From contig DASPNM010000035.1 in NCBI GenBank assembly GCA_035626515.1, positions 124,001-188,000 of the forward strand: DNA of 64,000 nt, written 5' to 3'. This stretch comes from DASPNM01 sp035626515 (GTDB lineage: Bacteria; Bacteroidota; Bacteroidia; Chitinophagales; Chitinophagaceae). The notes under the pieces are model-generated. The model did no database searches. It was given only the letters and a program-made list of their open reading frames with translations, and had not been told where the DNA came from. Below, piece after piece: positions 1-7,722 of this stretch. The translations under genes and the position numbers were made by a program. The stretch's first letter is position 1. The number at the start of each line of letters is the position of its first letter.

Positions 1-801
1 GGGGGCCGGGTTCCGCTTAGTGCCAACCTCGGAAAAAAGCTTCGGGCCACGCTCGACAAGAGTTCGTCGAAGGAACTGGACTCCGAACCCGAGCTCGAGA
101 TATTGCAACCGCTGCTGCAGCTTCAGGCTAAACTCTCGTACGTTCCAAAGGAAAACGAGCTGCTCATCGAACAGATCGAAACGCGCGACGGATTTCATCT
201 CTTCGTTTATCCTTTCGAAGGCAGACTGGTGCACGAGGCCATGGCGGCCATACTCGCTTATCGCATTAGCCGCAGTACGCCGATCAGCTTTTCCTTCGCG
301 ATGAACGACTACGGGTTTGAGCTCCTCAGCGACCAGCCGATACCGGTTGACGACAGCAATGTGTACGAGCTGTTCTCCCCCGAAAACCTTCTGCACGATA
401 TTCAGCGCAGCGTGAACAGCACGGAGATGGCCAGGCGAAAATTTCGCGACATCGCGGTGATCGGCGGCCTTGTATTTCCCGGTTACCCCGGCGAGCAGAA
501 AAAGGCGCGTCACCTTCAGGCCTCCGCATCCCTGTTGTTCAACGTTTTTTCGGAATATGACCCCCAAAACCTTTTGCTCCGCCAGGCGTACCAGGAAATA
601 TTCGACCAGCAAATGGAAGAGCAACGCCTCCGGGAAATGCTGCAGCGGGTGCAGCGGTCCAGGATCATTTTGAAATTCCCCGACCGGCTCACACCGTTTT
701 GTTTCCCGATCAAGGTAGACAGCATGCGCGAAGATCTCTCGTCGGAAAAAATGGAAGACCGGGTCCGTAAAATGCAGCTTCAGCTGGAGGCTATGGACTA
801 G
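1..801 (+). CDS. Ligase-associated Lhr-type DEXH helicase, C-terminal part
   Basis: The reading frame is open from the first base of the window and ends in TAG at 799-801, so the 5' end and the true start lie outside. About 266 residues are visible. The segment with FHLFVYPFEGRLVHEA followed by an AAILAYRISR helix matches what I know of the C-terminal domain of the 'ligase-associated DNA damage response' branch of Lhr-like superfamily 2 helicases. The Walker and DEXH motifs must be upstream. The next gene is the matching nuclease PdeM, which normally travels with this helicase and with a DNA ligase and exonuclease. The cluster is thought to act in DNA repair. The family call rests on this context plus the C-terminal sequence. 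Confidence 0.8.
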   Translation, partial: GGRVPLSANLGKKLRATLDKSSSKELDSEPELEILQPLLQLQAKLSYVPKENELLIEQIETRDGFHLFVYPFEGRLVHEAMAAILAYRISRSTPISFSFAMNDYGFELLSDQPIPVDDSNVYELFSPENLLHDIQRSVNSTEMARRKFRDIAVIGGLVFPGYPGEQKKARHLQASASLLFNVFSEYDPQNLLLRQAYQEIFDQQMEEQRLREMLQRVQRSRIILKFPDRLTPFCFPIKVDSMREDLSSEKMEDRVRKMQLQLEAMD

Positions 802-810
802 TTTCTTCAG

Positions 811-818
811 TATTTTTG
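811..818 (+). promoter_or_regulatory. TAnnTTTG -7 element for pdeM
   Basis: TATTTTTG is an exact match to the Bacteroidota -7 consensus and lies 14 nt before the pdeM ATG. It suggests that pdeM can be transcribed separately from the helicase. I see no convincing -33 element. Confidence 0.45.
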
Positions 819-832
819 CCGGCCCCTCTGAA

Positions 833-1480
833 ATGCAATACCTCCACCCATACCAGGTCCGCGGCAACAGATTCTGCCTTTCTCCGGAACGCTGTCTTTT
901 CTGGGAAGAAGAAAAAGCGCTGATCATTGCCGACATGCATCTGGGCAAGACGGGTCATTTTCGGCGTTCCGGCATCCCCGTGCCGCAACATATTTACCGC
1001 GCCGATCTGCAGCGGCTGGTGACGCAGCTATACTATTTCAGGGCGGAACGCCTGATCATCGTCGGGGACCTGACGCACAGCTCAGCGAACCGAGAGCTGG
1101 ACCTCTTTCTCCGCTGGAGAAAAGATTTTTCAGCGCTGCGAATCGACCTGGTGAAAGGAAACCACGACATTCTCGCTGAGGACTGGTACCGCCAGGCAGA
1201 AATAGTTATGTGCAACAATCTTGAGATCGGAGAGTTTGCTTTCTGCCACGACAGTGAGAACCGCAAAAAAGGGCACTACCATTTTTCCGGTCACGTTCAT
1301 CCGGGGGTAACATTGAAAGGAAAGGCGCAGCAGTCCATGAGACTGCCTTGCTTTTATTTCGCAAAAGATTTTTGCATTCTGCCGGCGTTCAGTCATTTCA
1401 CCGGCACTTACAGCGTACAGCCCGCGAAAGGAGAAACCGTATTTGCCATTCTCAGGAACCGGATCATGCAGGTTGCCTAA
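833..1480 (+). CDS. pdeM: Ligase-associated DNA damage response endonuclease PdeM
   Basis: This 215-residue calcineurin-like metallophosphoesterase carries the full set of metal motifs: D34-x-H36 (ADMHLG), G78-D79, G109-N110-H111-D112 and a C-terminal G153-H154-x-H156. They bind a two-metal centre that cleaves phosphodiester bonds. The combination with an Lhr-like helicase immediately upstream (31 bp away) is the typical ligase-associated DNA-repair cluster, in which PdeM is the nuclease partner. The ATG at 833 gives a normal family length and follows a promoter-like box. It converges on the DUF5916 gene, the two stop codons overlapping by 4 bp. There is no signal peptide, so the protein should be cytoplasmic. 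Confidence 0.9.
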   Translation: MQYLHPYQVRGNRFCLSPERCLFWEEEKALIIADMHLGKTGHFRRSGIPVPQHIYRADLQRLVTQLYYFRAERLIIVGDLTHSSANRELDLFLRWRKDFSALRIDLVKGNHDILAEDWYRQAEIVMCNNLEIGEFAFCHDSENRKKGHYHFSGHVHPGVTLKGKAQQSMRLPCFYFAKDFCILPAFSHFTGTYSVQPAKGETVFAILRNRIMQVA

Positions 1481-3921
1481 CGACGCCTGCGCAGCTGGTT
1501 GTAGTCGAGGAAATAAATAAAGCGCACGGTGGCCTCGTTGCCGTGCCGAAGGTCGAACACCTTTTCCAGGTTCCGCAGGTAGCTGCTTTTTCCGGTTAAT
1601 GTTACCATTTCATCTTCGCCCAGCCAGTTCTTGTACCCCAGGACAAGCCGGCTTCCCAGCCGGAAGTCCCAGGTAAGAAAGGCATCCACGTTAAAAATGT
1701 TCACGTTTTCATCGCGGCCGGCAATGAAGCCTCTCGGGGTGAGCTTTCCTGAGGCGTCTACATTATGAAAGCTGATGTAGTTTACGAGATTCCAGTAGTG
1801 CCGCGCGCGGAACGTTAGGTTCATCCTCGAGGTAAAATGGTAGATGCCTGAAAACACCGAAACGAATTCGCGGTTGTCCCGAAAACCCACGATCGGCTCC
1901 CCGCTAGGTTCCCTTGTAAATGCGTAGCCAAGCTGCCTGCCCTCAAACCGGGATGTTCCTTCAACGTCGAGACTGAAGCGGTTGCTGAACCGATACCGTG
2001 CGCCGAGGCTGAATTGTCGATAATCATTATCAAATTTCGGAGCGCGCGCGTAAACCACGTCGTAACGCCCGAATAATTTTCTACGGCTGTCGCTGCTGCC
2101 CTCCAGCTCGAGGTAATAATTGGATGGATACGCGAGGTAGCGACCGGGTGTTCTGAGTTCAAAATAATTGTGTTCCCAACCCGGCAATACCCCTGAAGTG
2201 AGCGAGATATCCCAAAAATTCCTGAATACCCAGAATCCTGAAAGCGAAAGGCTGGCGCGGCTGTAGCGGTAAGGATTGTACAGGTAAAGTAAGCCCGTAT
2301 TGAAAGAATAATTGTACGTCACAAATGTCCGGGTCGGCTCAAACCGGCGGTATGTCAGGGCCGCGCGGTAGCTCACTTCATTAGGCGCCACGAGGAAGCC
2401 GAGGTCGTTAGGATCGTAATCAGCAGATTCGATATTTCCCGAAATCAGGTACTGCCAGCTCCCGCTCACTTTTCCCCAGCGCAGCGTCGTATTATAACCG
2501 TCATACGACTCCATCCCGCTCACGCGGCTGTAGCGCAGGGTTCCCTGCAGCTGATGGGAATTGTTTTTATCATAAAATGCCCAGTCGACCGCAGACACAT
2601 TTGCGTCGCGGGCTGACCGGTTGCGGATCACGCTGGTATTGGTGAAGGTTACATACGATCTGCCCCCCACCGGCTGATCGAGCACAATAATATTGTAATT
2701 GCTCAGCGGTTCCGTCTCGATCTTCGTTGTGGCTCCGGTCGTGCGGTTGCGGATGCTCGCGTGCATGGGTGCTGTGAGCGCGTTAAACACGCCAATCCCG
2801 AGCTTTTTGCGCGTGCGGCCCGAAAACTTAATTGCATTATAAAGTTGGGTACGCGCAGGATTTTTCAGAATCTCGATATTGGGATCCGCCTCTGCGGTAT
2901 CAACGATCGCAGAATAGCCTTCCGGAATATCGCCGACGCGGCGTGAATAAAATAAGCCGGCCTTGTTGAAGAGCTCAGTGCCTTCAGTAAAAAACGGGCG
3001 GTTTTCCTGGAATCGGATCTCGTAAGGTGTGAGATTGTTCACGACATTGTCCGAGACTACCTGTCCAAAATCGGGTATAAGCGTCGCATCGAGTGTAAAG
3101 CTTTCATTGATGCCATACTTCACATCCATCCCCCCGCTGTGCAGCCATTCCGTGAGCGATGTATTTTTCAGGGGCGTATTGCGCACGCCGGTCGAGACGT
3201 AGGGCGAAAAGCTCAGGCGAAGTGGAGGTTCGATGTCGCGCAATCCCTGCATCAGGCCAAACTGGTTCACGAATCCGTTCACTTCCGGGTTGACGGGATT
3301 CCAGTAGCTGCTTTCATTGTGCCGGCGGATGTACCGCAAAAACTGCAGACCCCAGTCCTGCACATCTTTCCGGGCAAACCGCAGAGAAATATACGGTATG
3401 CGCATTTCCACGATCCATCCATCGTCTGCCATGGTTACTTCACTTTCCCACACCGCGTCCCAGGCCTTGTCGCCGAAATTGTTGAAGTTTCCTCCGAGGT
3501 TTGGAGCCAGCCTTGCATCGGTCTGAACATTCGCCGCAGTCACGAGGAACTGGAATCCGTTTTGATCGTCGTTGTACGTGTCGAAGAATACGGAAAAGTA
3601 GTCGACGTCCGTTTGCGCCTCGCCGTCGCGCGGAGTGATCTGCCTCCGGATCAGCGAGGGGTCATCGAGAAGGTGGGCAGCAACATAAATCGCACTGTTG
3701 TCGTAGCCAATCCTGACAATCACCTTTTGCGACGCCTCGATGCCATAACGTGGGAAATTCTGGATGAAATCCGAAGCAACCGGCATCTTCGACCAGGCTT
3801 CGTCGTCCAGCTTGCCGTCAATACGGGGAGCTTTTTCAATCTTCACGGCGGGAAGCGTTCTGGACTGGGAAAATAACTGGCCGAAAAACAGCAATAAGGG
3901 CAAGATTAAATACCTTTTCAA
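1477..3921 (-). CDS. DUF5916 outer-membrane protein with CBM9-like N-terminal domain
   Basis: A protein of about 814 residues. It starts with a signal peptide (hydrophobic run LILPLLLFFGQLFSQ), then a carbohydrate-binding family 9-like domain (about residues 25-220, beginning PRIDGKLDDEAW). A long DUF5916 region follows with many alternating aromatic strands, as expected of an outer-membrane beta-barrel. Function is unknown; a role in surface binding or transport is inference. I chose the TTG at 3919-3921. The upstream alternative TTG at 3969 lies before the promoter box at 3946-3953 and would put about 16 polar residues ahead of the signal peptide. No ATG exists near the N-terminus. It stands alone on the minus strand. 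Confidence 0.85.
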   Translation of the reverse strand: MKRYLILPLLLFFGQLFSQSRTLPAVKIEKAPRIDGKLDDEAWSKMPVASDFIQNFPRYGIEASQKVIVRIGYDNSAIYVAAHLLDDPSLIRRQITPRDGEAQTDVDYFSVFFDTYNDDQNGFQFLVTAANVQTDARLAPNLGGNFNNFGDKAWDAVWESEVTMADDGWIVEMRIPYISLRFARKDVQDWGLQFLRYIRRHNESSYWNPVNPEVNGFVNQFGLMQGLRDIEPPLRLSFSPYVSTGVRNTPLKNTSLTEWLHSGGMDVKYGINESFTLDATLIPDFGQVVSDNVVNNLTPYEIRFQENRPFFTEGTELFNKAGLFYSRRVGDIPEGYSAIVDTAEADPNIEILKNPARTQLYNAIKFSGRTRKKLGIGVFNALTAPMHASIRNRTTGATTKIETEPLSNYNIIVLDQPVGGRSYVTFTNTSVIRNRSARDANVSAVDWAFYDKNNSHQLQGTLRYSRVSGMESYDGYNTTLRWGKVSGSWQYLISGNIESADYDPNDLGFLVAPNEVSYRAALTYRRFEPTRTFVTYNYSFNTGLLYLYNPYRYSRASLSLSGFWVFRNFWDISLTSGVLPGWEHNYFELRTPGRYLAYPSNYYLELEGSSDSRRKLFGRYDVVYARAPKFDNDYRQFSLGARYRFSNRFSLDVEGTSRFEGRQLGYAFTREPSGEPIVGFRDNREFVSVFSGIYHFTSRMNLTFRARHYWNLVNYISFHNVDASGKLTPRGFIAGRDENVNIFNVDAFLTWDFRLGSRLVLGYKNWLGEDEMVTLTGKSSYLRNLEKVFDLRHGNEATVRFIYFLDYNQLRRRR

Positions 3922-3945
3922 GCTCGGTTGCGGGTTTTGGCTTAA

Positions 3946-3953
3946 CAAATATA
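3946..3953 (-). promoter_or_regulatory. TAnnTTTG -7 element for the DUF5916 gene
   Basis: TATATTTG on the minus strand is an exact consensus match, 24 nt before the TTG at 3921. It decides the start choice, because an mRNA starting here would not include the upstream TTG at 3969. Confidence 0.5.
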
Positions 3954-4008
3954 AAGCCTCCCGCGCCAAGGCGCTTCCGCCTTCACCGCGCCGAAAATCT
4001 TATTTTTC

Positions 4009-4758
4009 TCAATTCATCCGTTTTTTCAGCGTTGTCACCTGCTCCTGGAGCTCCGTGACTATGTTCACCAGCTGGTTCATATCCACCCGCTGCTGGGCGC
4101 TGGCCCGGGAAATGATTACCTGCGCCTGCCAGATTTCCAGGATATCTTCCGTGTTCACGGAATAGGGATGAAAATTCGGGTTGTCACTGACGAGTGTGAT
4201 CTTGCTCCGCGACCGGCCGCTTCGGAGCACCCGCTTGTACACGATGCCTTCGTTGCGCGAAATCACAACACAGGGCGTGTTGTTTTTGAGATCGTCGATA
4301 TTTTCGACCTTTTCTCCGACGATGATCGAACCGCTGGGCGTTGGCAACATGGAATCTCCCAGGATTTCAAAGGCACGGTAATTTCCTCCGGAGAGCATGG
4401 GAAGGGTAAAGGTGTTCAGCTCATCAACAAATTCAGGATCCGCGTAGCCGGCCAGGTACCCTGCAGCCGCCTTGACGGGTACGAATGGAATGTCCGGTCT
4501 TCCCTGCGCGAGCTTCATGGCCCTGCGCCGCGCGAGATAATTCGATTTGTTGTCGCTCAGATCCTTTCTCAGGATGTCGTCCAGCGTGAGCTTGAACATA
4601 TCGCAAACGGCTTCGAGAACATCAATGCGTGGTTCGGCCCTTTCTTCTTCATACGCGCCCAGGAGAGAGCGCTTGATGCGTAGCTTTTGCGCGAACTCCT
4701 CCTGCGTCCAGCCCCGGAGCTTCCGCAGATATTTCAGGTTCTGATTGGAAATGGCCAT
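4009..4758 (-). CDS. LexA-like XRE/S24 transcriptional regulator
   Basis: A 249-residue protein. Residues 8-65 form an XRE helix-turn-helix (LRKLRGWTQEEFAQKL). Residues about 92-220 form a peptidase S24 domain with the catalytic dyad S136 (GDSM) and K175 (VYKRV). An Ala99-Gly100 step (AAAGY) sits where LexA and CI repressors cut themselves. The last 25 residues look like a short coiled coil. The protein therefore looks like a repressor that cleaves itself under stress, although the inducer cannot be read from sequence. Reading upstream of 4758 stays open but runs antisense through surE, so the ATG at 4758 is the start. Two palindromes lie directly in front of it, which suggests autoregulation. 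Confidence 0.9.
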   Translation of the reverse strand: MAISNQNLKYLRKLRGWTQEEFAQKLRIKRSLLGAYEEERAEPRIDVLEAVCDMFKLTLDDILRKDLSDNKSNYLARRRAMKLAQGRPDIPFVPVKAAAGYLAGYADPEFVDELNTFTLPMLSGGNYRAFEILGDSMLPTPSGSIIVGEKVENIDDLKNNTPCVVISRNEGIVYKRVLRSGRSRSKITLVSDNPNFHPYSVNTEDILEIWQAQVIISRASAQQRVDMNQLVNIVTELQEQVTTLKKRMN

Positions 4759-4760
4759 GA

Positions 4761-4796
4761 CTAATTTATTTAGCTGCAAAATACTAATTTGATTAG
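4761..4796. promoter_or_regulatory. Paired 13-bp palindromes, probable operators
   Basis: Two near-identical inverted repeats lie at 4761-4773 (CTAATTTATTTAG) and 4784-4796 (CTAATTTGATTAG). They share 11 of 13 bases, are in the same orientation, and their centres are 23 bp apart, about two helical turns. They occupy the space between the LexA-like gene (ATG at 4758, minus) and surE (ATG at 4849, plus). Binding by the adjacent LexA-like protein is inference. Confidence 0.55.
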
Positions 4797-4848
4797 AAAA
4801 ACAAAATGTGATTTTGGATAACGGTAAAAAACGGAGATTTTTGCCCGT

Positions 4849-5685
4849 ATGGCAAAGGCGAAAAAGACGCCGGTCACCGCGCGCCGGAAGAGTTCCACCT
4901 CGGAACGGAAGCCGGCAGTTCGCGAAAAACCGGTGATCCTGGTGACCAATGATGATGGGGTTACGGCGCCTGGCATCCAGAACCTCGTGGAAGCCGTTAA
5001 AGACCTGGGAAAGATCGTTGTGGTTGCCCCCGACAAACCGCAGTCGGGTATGGGCCACGCCATCACCATCGGCCAGCCGCTCCGGCTGCATAAGATAAAT
5101 TTTGCCGACGACGTGGAAGCCTGGTCCTGCACCGGAACTCCCGTGGATTGCGTGAAGCTTGCCGTTGACAAGGTGCTGCACCGCAAACCAGACCTCTGCC
5201 TGAGCGGAATCAATCACGGCGCCAACCACAGCATCAACGTCATTTATTCCGGCACCATGTCCGCCGCGGTAGAGGCCGCTATTGAAAGCATTCCTTCCGC
5301 CGGTTTTTCCCTGCTCGACTACAGCATCGAAGCGGATTTCGAAGGAGCGCGCAAATTTGCCCGGATTATCGTGGAGAAAATGCTGGAGACCAGGCTGGAC
5401 AAGCACACGGTGCTGAACGTGAACATTCCTTCGGCAGCAGTGGACCTGCTGAAGGGAATCCGCATTTGCAGGCAGGCCTATGCGAAGTACGAAGAGGATT
5501 TCCTGGAGCGGTTGGATCCCCACGGTCGTCATTACTACTGGCTCACCGGCGATTTCGTGAATTTTGACAAAGGAAAGGATACCGATGTGTGGGCACTCGC
5601 AAACAACTTTGTAAGCGTGGTGCCCGTTCAGTTCGACCTTACGCACTACGAACTGAAGGAAAAACTGCAAAAACTCTGGGGCTGA
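4849..5685 (+). CDS. surE: 5'/3'-nucleotidase SurE
   Basis: A 278-residue SurE phosphatase that removes phosphate from nucleoside monophosphates in the cytoplasm. It has the diagnostic N34-D35-D36-G motif, the PQSG loop with S67, and SGINHG with N122, which together form the divalent metal site. The protein begins with about 24 residues rich in Lys, Arg and Ser before the usual start of the family (ILVTNDDG). A later ATG is not available before the core, so this basic extension appears real. It is the first gene of a tight cluster, since its TGA overlaps the ATG of the next gene by one base, with lpxB following. It faces the LexA-like regulator. Confidence 0.95.
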   Translation: MAKAKKTPVTARRKSSTSERKPAVREKPVILVTNDDGVTAPGIQNLVEAVKDLGKIVVVAPDKPQSGMGHAITIGQPLRLHKINFADDVEAWSCTGTPVDCVKLAVDKVLHRKPDLCLSGINHGANHSINVIYSGTMSAAVEAAIESIPSAGFSLLDYSIEADFEGARKFARIIVEKMLETRLDKHTVLNVNIPSAAVDLLKGIRICRQAYAKYEEDFLERLDPHGRHYYWLTGDFVNFDKGKDTDVWALANNFVSVVPVQFDLTHYELKEKLQKLWG

Positions 5686-5978
5686 TGATAAAACAGGATA
5701 ACCTGAAGCTCGGTCTCATTCTGGGTTTGATCGGCCCCGCACTCGGCCTGGTCGTAATCTATTTCATAAAATTTCCTTCGCAGTCCTTTTTCGAATTTTT
5801 CGACTTTTTCATCCGCGATAACCGCATGATTACTTCCATAGGCTCGCTCTCGCTGCTTGCCAACGTAATCCTTTTTACGATCTACATCAACGTCCACCGG
5901 GATCAGACTGCCAAGGGCATCTTCATCATCACGCTCATTTACGGCATCGCCATCCTGCTGCTTAAGATTTTGAATTAG
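5685..5978 (+). CDS. Small membrane protein between surE and lpxB
   Basis: A 97-residue hydrophobic protein with three likely transmembrane segments: about residues 8-25 (LGLILGLIGPALGLVVIYF), 43-60 and 73-95. The loops are short and there are no recognisable catalytic motifs. I do not recognise a named family. Its ATG overlaps the surE stop (TGATG) and lpxB starts 15 bp after its stop, so it is translated within the surE-lpxB unit. By position it may act in the inner membrane in lipid A or nucleotide-related physiology, but that is only inference. Confidence 0.8.
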   Translation: MIKQDNLKLGLILGLIGPALGLVVIYFIKFPSQSFFEFFDFFIRDNRMITSIGSLSLLANVILFTIYINVHRDQTAKGIFIITLIYGIAILLLKILN

Positions 5979-5993
5979 TATTTTGCGTCCCCG

Positions 5994-7136
5994 ATGAAGT
6001 ATTACATCATTGCCGGCGAGGCCTCCGGTGACCTGCATGGGAGTCATCTCATCAAGGAGCTGAAAAAACTGGACCTTTCCGCGCAGATCCGCTGCTGGGG
6101 GGGTGATAAGATGAAAGGTGCGGGCGGCGAACTGGTGATGCATTACCGTGATATTGACTACATGGGGTTCACCGAAGTGCTGATGAACATCAGCCGCATT
6201 CTGAGAAACCTGCGATTCTGCCGGCAGGATATACTCCGCTATAAGCCCGATGCGCTCATCCTGATTGACTATCCCGGATTCAACCTGCGCATCGCGAAAT
6301 GGGCAAAAGAACTGGGATTTCGGGTCATCTATTACATCAGCCCCCAGGTGTGGGCCTGGAAGTCGAGCCGCGTACGCACCATGAAGGCCTGCATCGACAA
6401 GATGTTCGTAATTCTTCCTTTCGAGAAGGATTATTTCCGCACCCGATGGAACTGGGACGTTGAGTTCGTGGGACATCCGCTCGCCGGAATCATTCGCGAA
6501 TTTCGCCAAACGCATTCCACCATCCGCCCGGAACTAAAGGCGGCGGAAAACAGCATCGACAACAATGCAGACAACATCGTGGCCCTGCTTCCAGGCAGTC
6601 GCATTTCAGAGATCTCCAAAAAGCTTCCTGCCATGCTGGAAGTCAGTCGCGCCTTTCCGGATTTCCAGTTCGTGATCGCTGAAGCTCCCTCCATCGAGCA
6701 TGGCTATTACGCGAATTTTATCCGGAAATATCCGCAGGTGCGCACGGTGATCAACCAAACCTATCCACTGCTCGCGCGTGCCCGCGCGGCAATTGTAACA
6801 TCCGGAACAGCAACACTGGAAACGGCACTTTTCGACGTTCCGGAAGTGGTATGCTATAAGGGCTCTTTCCTGTCGTACCAGATTGGGAAGCGACTTGTGA
6901 AGGTAAAATACATTTCCCTGATCAACCTGATCATGGACAAAATGGTCGTAAAAGAGCTGATACAAAACGACCTTACCATAGAAAACCTGACCCGCGAGGT
7001 CCGGGAGCTGCTGCACAATGAAACCCGCATCAGTGTAATGAAGAAAGACTTTGCGGATCTGCGAAAACTCGTCGAGGCCGAGACCAACACGTCGGCACGC
7101 GTTGCCCGCTCAATCGTGGATTACTTAACTCAATAA
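5994..7136 (+). CDS. lpxB: Lipid-A-disaccharide synthase
   Basis: A 380-residue GT19 glycosyltransferase. It joins UDP-2,3-diacylglucosamine and lipid X into the lipid A disaccharide at the inner face of the inner membrane. The N-terminal GEASGD motif (residues 8-13), the middle YYISPQVWAWK segment and the LLPGSRISEI donor-site motif are all present and the length is typical. The start at 5994 places the GEASGD motif where the family has it. It is the last gene of the surE cluster. It ends 12 bp inside the 3' end of the convergent DUF6728 gene. The presence of lpxB shows that the cell makes LPS. Confidence 0.95.
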   Translation: MKYYIIAGEASGDLHGSHLIKELKKLDLSAQIRCWGGDKMKGAGGELVMHYRDIDYMGFTEVLMNISRILRNLRFCRQDILRYKPDALILIDYPGFNLRIAKWAKELGFRVIYYISPQVWAWKSSRVRTMKACIDKMFVILPFEKDYFRTRWNWDVEFVGHPLAGIIREFRQTHSTIRPELKAAENSIDNNADNIVALLPGSRISEISKKLPAMLEVSRAFPDFQFVIAEAPSIEHGYYANFIRKYPQVRTVINQTYPLLARARAAIVTSGTATLETALFDVPEVVCYKGSFLSYQIGKRLVKVKYISLINLIMDKMVVKELIQNDLTIENLTREVRELLHNETRISVMKKDFADLRKLVEAETNTSARVARSIVDYLTQ

Positions 7137-7286
7137 CTTGATCGCGAGAATCAGCAGACAAAGAATAAAGATCAGCAGGCTGATGCGGTTGATGCCATGC
7201 ATGTACCCGATCCACTTCGACTTCGGACGGTTGGGATCCTTCTTCCTCAGGTAGAGATATTCCGAGATCTGCTTCCACACACCCAT
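7125..7286 (-). CDS. DUF6728-type small membrane protein
   Basis: A 53-residue reading frame on the minus strand encodes a soluble start (MGVWKQISEYLYLRKKDP), a polar middle and one C-terminal transmembrane segment (ISLLIFILCLLILAIKLL). The layout matches the DUF6728 family, small proteins I know only from Bacteroidota. No function is known to me. A consensus TAACTTTG box ends 4 nt before the ATG, which supports the start and suggests a leaderless mRNA. The gene overlaps the 3' end of lpxB by 12 bp in opposite orientation. Confidence 0.8.
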   Translation of the reverse strand: MGVWKQISEYLYLRKKDPNRPKSKWIGYMHGINRISLLIFILCLLILAIKLLS

Positions 7287-7290
7287 GCCA

Positions 7291-7298
7291 CAAAGTTA
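7291..7298 (-). promoter_or_regulatory. TAnnTTTG -7 element for the DUF6728 gene
   Basis: TAACTTTG is an exact consensus match on the minus strand, with only 4 nt between its last G and the ATG at 7286. Transcription should begin at or next to the start codon. Confidence 0.55.
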
Positions 7299-7399
7299 CG
7301 GAGTGAGACGAATGGGCTTCATCGCATAATCCAGCTGTCACCCGCGAACTTCGCTACAGCCATGGCTGGCACTGGGATTGCAGGGAAAAACCAAAACTC

Positions 7400-7696
7400 A
7401 TGATCAGTTTCGAGGGACATATCGAAGGCGACAAGCCGGTGGTTGTGGATTTTTATGCCGACTGGTGTAGCCCCTGCAGGATGATGGAGCCGGTGCTGCG
7501 CGAAGTGAAGGATGCCGTGGGCGAGCGGGCTACCGTGCTGAAGATCGACATTGATAAGAATCCGTCGTTGTCGCAGCGATACGGCATTCAGTCCGTACCG
7601 ACGCTGATTATCTTTCATAAGGGAAAAATATTGTGGCGCAACAGCGGTGTCACGCCCTCTTACGAGATTTTGAGACACCTGAACATGACCGCGTGA
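7400..7696 (+). CDS. Thioredoxin family protein
   Basis: A 98-residue single-domain thioredoxin. The redox motif is W22-C23-S-P-C26, in place of the usual WCGPC. The cis-proline (QSVPTLIIF) that shapes the active site is present, and so are the FYADW strand and the buried-strand pattern of the fold. There is no signal peptide, so it should act in the cytoplasm as a disulfide reductase. It lies between the DUF6728 gene (divergent) and a Na/Pi symporter (26 bp downstream). Whether it is the main thioredoxin or a paralogue cannot be told from this window. Confidence 0.9.
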   Translation: MISFEGHIEGDKPVVVDFYADWCSPCRMMEPVLREVKDAVGERATVLKIDIDKNPSLSQRYGIQSVPTLIIFHKGKILWRNSGVTPSYEILRHLNMTA

Positions 7697-7722
7697 GGTT
7701 TTCCTAATTTATCCCCTTTCCC

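Noticed and set aside
4759..5670. N-terminal extension of the LexA-like gene (about 300 residues upstream)
   Set aside because: The frame stays open only because it runs antisense through surE. The helix-turn-helix and both palindromes place the start at 4758.
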